From: an uncultured Prevotella sp. | GTDB taxonomy: Bacteria; Bacteroidota; Bacteroidia; Bacteroidales; Bacteroidaceae | NCBI GenBank assembly: GCA_937906765.1 | Contig: CALCUV010000067.1 | Coordinates: 1-6,388, forward strand | Direction of reading: 5' to 3' | DNA length: 6,388 nucleotides | In this document: piece after piece, positions 5,813 to 6,388 of the stretch | Position numbering within the stretch: position 1 is the stretch's first letter | Layout of the letters: each line of letters opens with the position of its first letter | The notes under the pieces: generated by a model | Seen by the model: the letters and a program-made list of their open reading frames with translations, nothing else | Database searches by the model: none | What the model was told of the DNA's origin: nothing | Program-made: the position numbers and the translations under genes

Positions 5813-6388
5813 TTAGGCAAACTTGCCGTAATGACGGCGAGACGCTTCGCGCTGACGATCGAGAGAGAAATTGCTTACGCGCTTCAAATATCCGATGATG
5901 CGTGTCAAGTAGTCCACATTTTCTGAACCACAATGGGGACACGCCTTCAAGTAACGCTTATCAATCTTACCACAATCCTTACAGAGTGTGTTGGGAATAT
6001 TAAAGGTGAAGTAGTTACATCCTTCCTTTGAAGCAATACGGAGCAACTGACGATATTGTGCCTCGCTGAGGTGTTCTTCTAAGTTCATGTGGAGCGCAGA
6101 ACCGCCAGTGAGGTGCTCAATATACTTACGTCCGTGAAGGCGGAACTTTTCGATGACGTCGGTATTCGTATCCTCAACCACATAGAAGTAAGAGTTGTAA
6201 CAATCACGGGGAACGTAGTAACCATCTTGGCGGTCCCACTTCGCATGTTTCACACCCACATTTTCAGCAGGAATCATTTCGCAGTTGAAAAGCACATCCT
6301 TTGAACGATACTGCTTGTTGTACTTCTCGATAAGGCTAAGGATGTTTTCAACAAACGTTGCGTACTCCTCATTATCCGAAATCGTGAG
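5813..6388 (-). CDS. nrdD: Anaerobic (class III) ribonucleoside-triphosphate reductase, C-terminal part
   Basis: The frame is open to the right edge, so this is the last 191 residues of a protein that is normally some 700 residues or more. NrdD reduces ribonucleoside triphosphates to deoxyribonucleotides without oxygen, using a glycyl radical installed by the radical-SAM activase NrdG. The sequence shows NCEMIPAENVGVKHAKWDRQDGY, a conserved NrdD segment. It continues with the zinc-ribbon cysteines in CKDCGKIDKRYLKACPHCG and the radical site RIIGYL, whose glycine is the 26th residue from the C-terminus (codon at 5891-5893). The end reads SLDRQREASRRHYGKFA. The codon at 6293-6295 is an internal GTG valine (KDVLFNCEM), not a start, because the coding sequence clearly continues upstream (NEEYATFVENILSLIEKYNK). 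No nrdG follows before the terminator. Confidence 0.95.
   Translation of the reverse strand, partial: LTISDNEEYATFVENILSLIEKYNKQYRSKDVLFNCEMIPAENVGVKHAKWDRQDGYYVPRDCYNSYFYVVEDTNTDVIEKFRLHGRKYIEHLTGGSALHMNLEEHLSEAQYRQLLRIASKEGCNYFTFNIPNTLCKDCGKIDKRYLKACPHCGSENVDYLTRIIGYLKRVSNFSLDRQREASRRHYGKFA

Noticed and set aside
6293..6295. GTG start for a 160-residue protein
   Set aside because: The frame stays open to the window edge and encodes recognisable NrdD sequence upstream, so this GTG is an internal valine codon.

Overview
The window looks like chromosomal DNA of a Bacteroidales bacterium, most likely Prevotellaceae. The grounds are an oxygen-sensitive (class III) ribonucleotide reductase, a large multidomain secreted glycosidase ending in a 'DLSGRK...GVYIQNGKKV' tail typical of that group, a four-helix-bundle protein of a type common in Bacteroidetes, a TAnnTTTG-type promoter box, and start codons without clear Shine-Dalgarno sequences. 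The genus is an inference; no rRNA is present.

Layout: (1) 2-280 (+) is the C-terminal 92 residues of a family 2 glycosyltransferase. (2) 348-1049 (+) is a complete 233-residue four-helix-bundle protein. It sits between two arrays of a 9-bp repeat with a CTATA core (six copies before, four copies after). (3) 1123-1162 is a perfect 18-bp hairpin that can terminate transcription from both sides. (4) 5489-1212 (-) is a 1425-residue secreted protein built around a GH36-like (clan GH-D) TIM barrel, with several beta-sandwich accessory domains. (5) 5490-5812 is an AT-rich intergenic region holding the promoter of the glycosidase, a 7-bp tandem repeat, a nested inverted repeat, a third set of the 9-bp CTATA repeats, and a terminator. 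(6) 6388-5813 (-) is the C-terminal part of nrdD, including the zinc-binding cysteines and the glycyl-radical site.

The glycosyltransferase and four-helix gene may be co-transcribed, since no terminator or obvious promoter lies between them. The glycosidase appears to be its own transcription unit, separated from nrdD by a terminator and equipped with its own promoter. The genes do not form one obvious pathway. The glycosidase points to use of alpha-linked, galactose-type glycans from host or diet, and nrdD to anaerobic DNA precursor synthesis.

The most unusual signals are the 9-bp CTATA repeat family, which recurs in three intergenic gaps and brackets the four-helix gene, and the dense repeat and inverted-repeat structure upstream of the glycosidase. 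I see no CRISPR array, tRNA, rRNA, insertion sequence or convincing new defence system.
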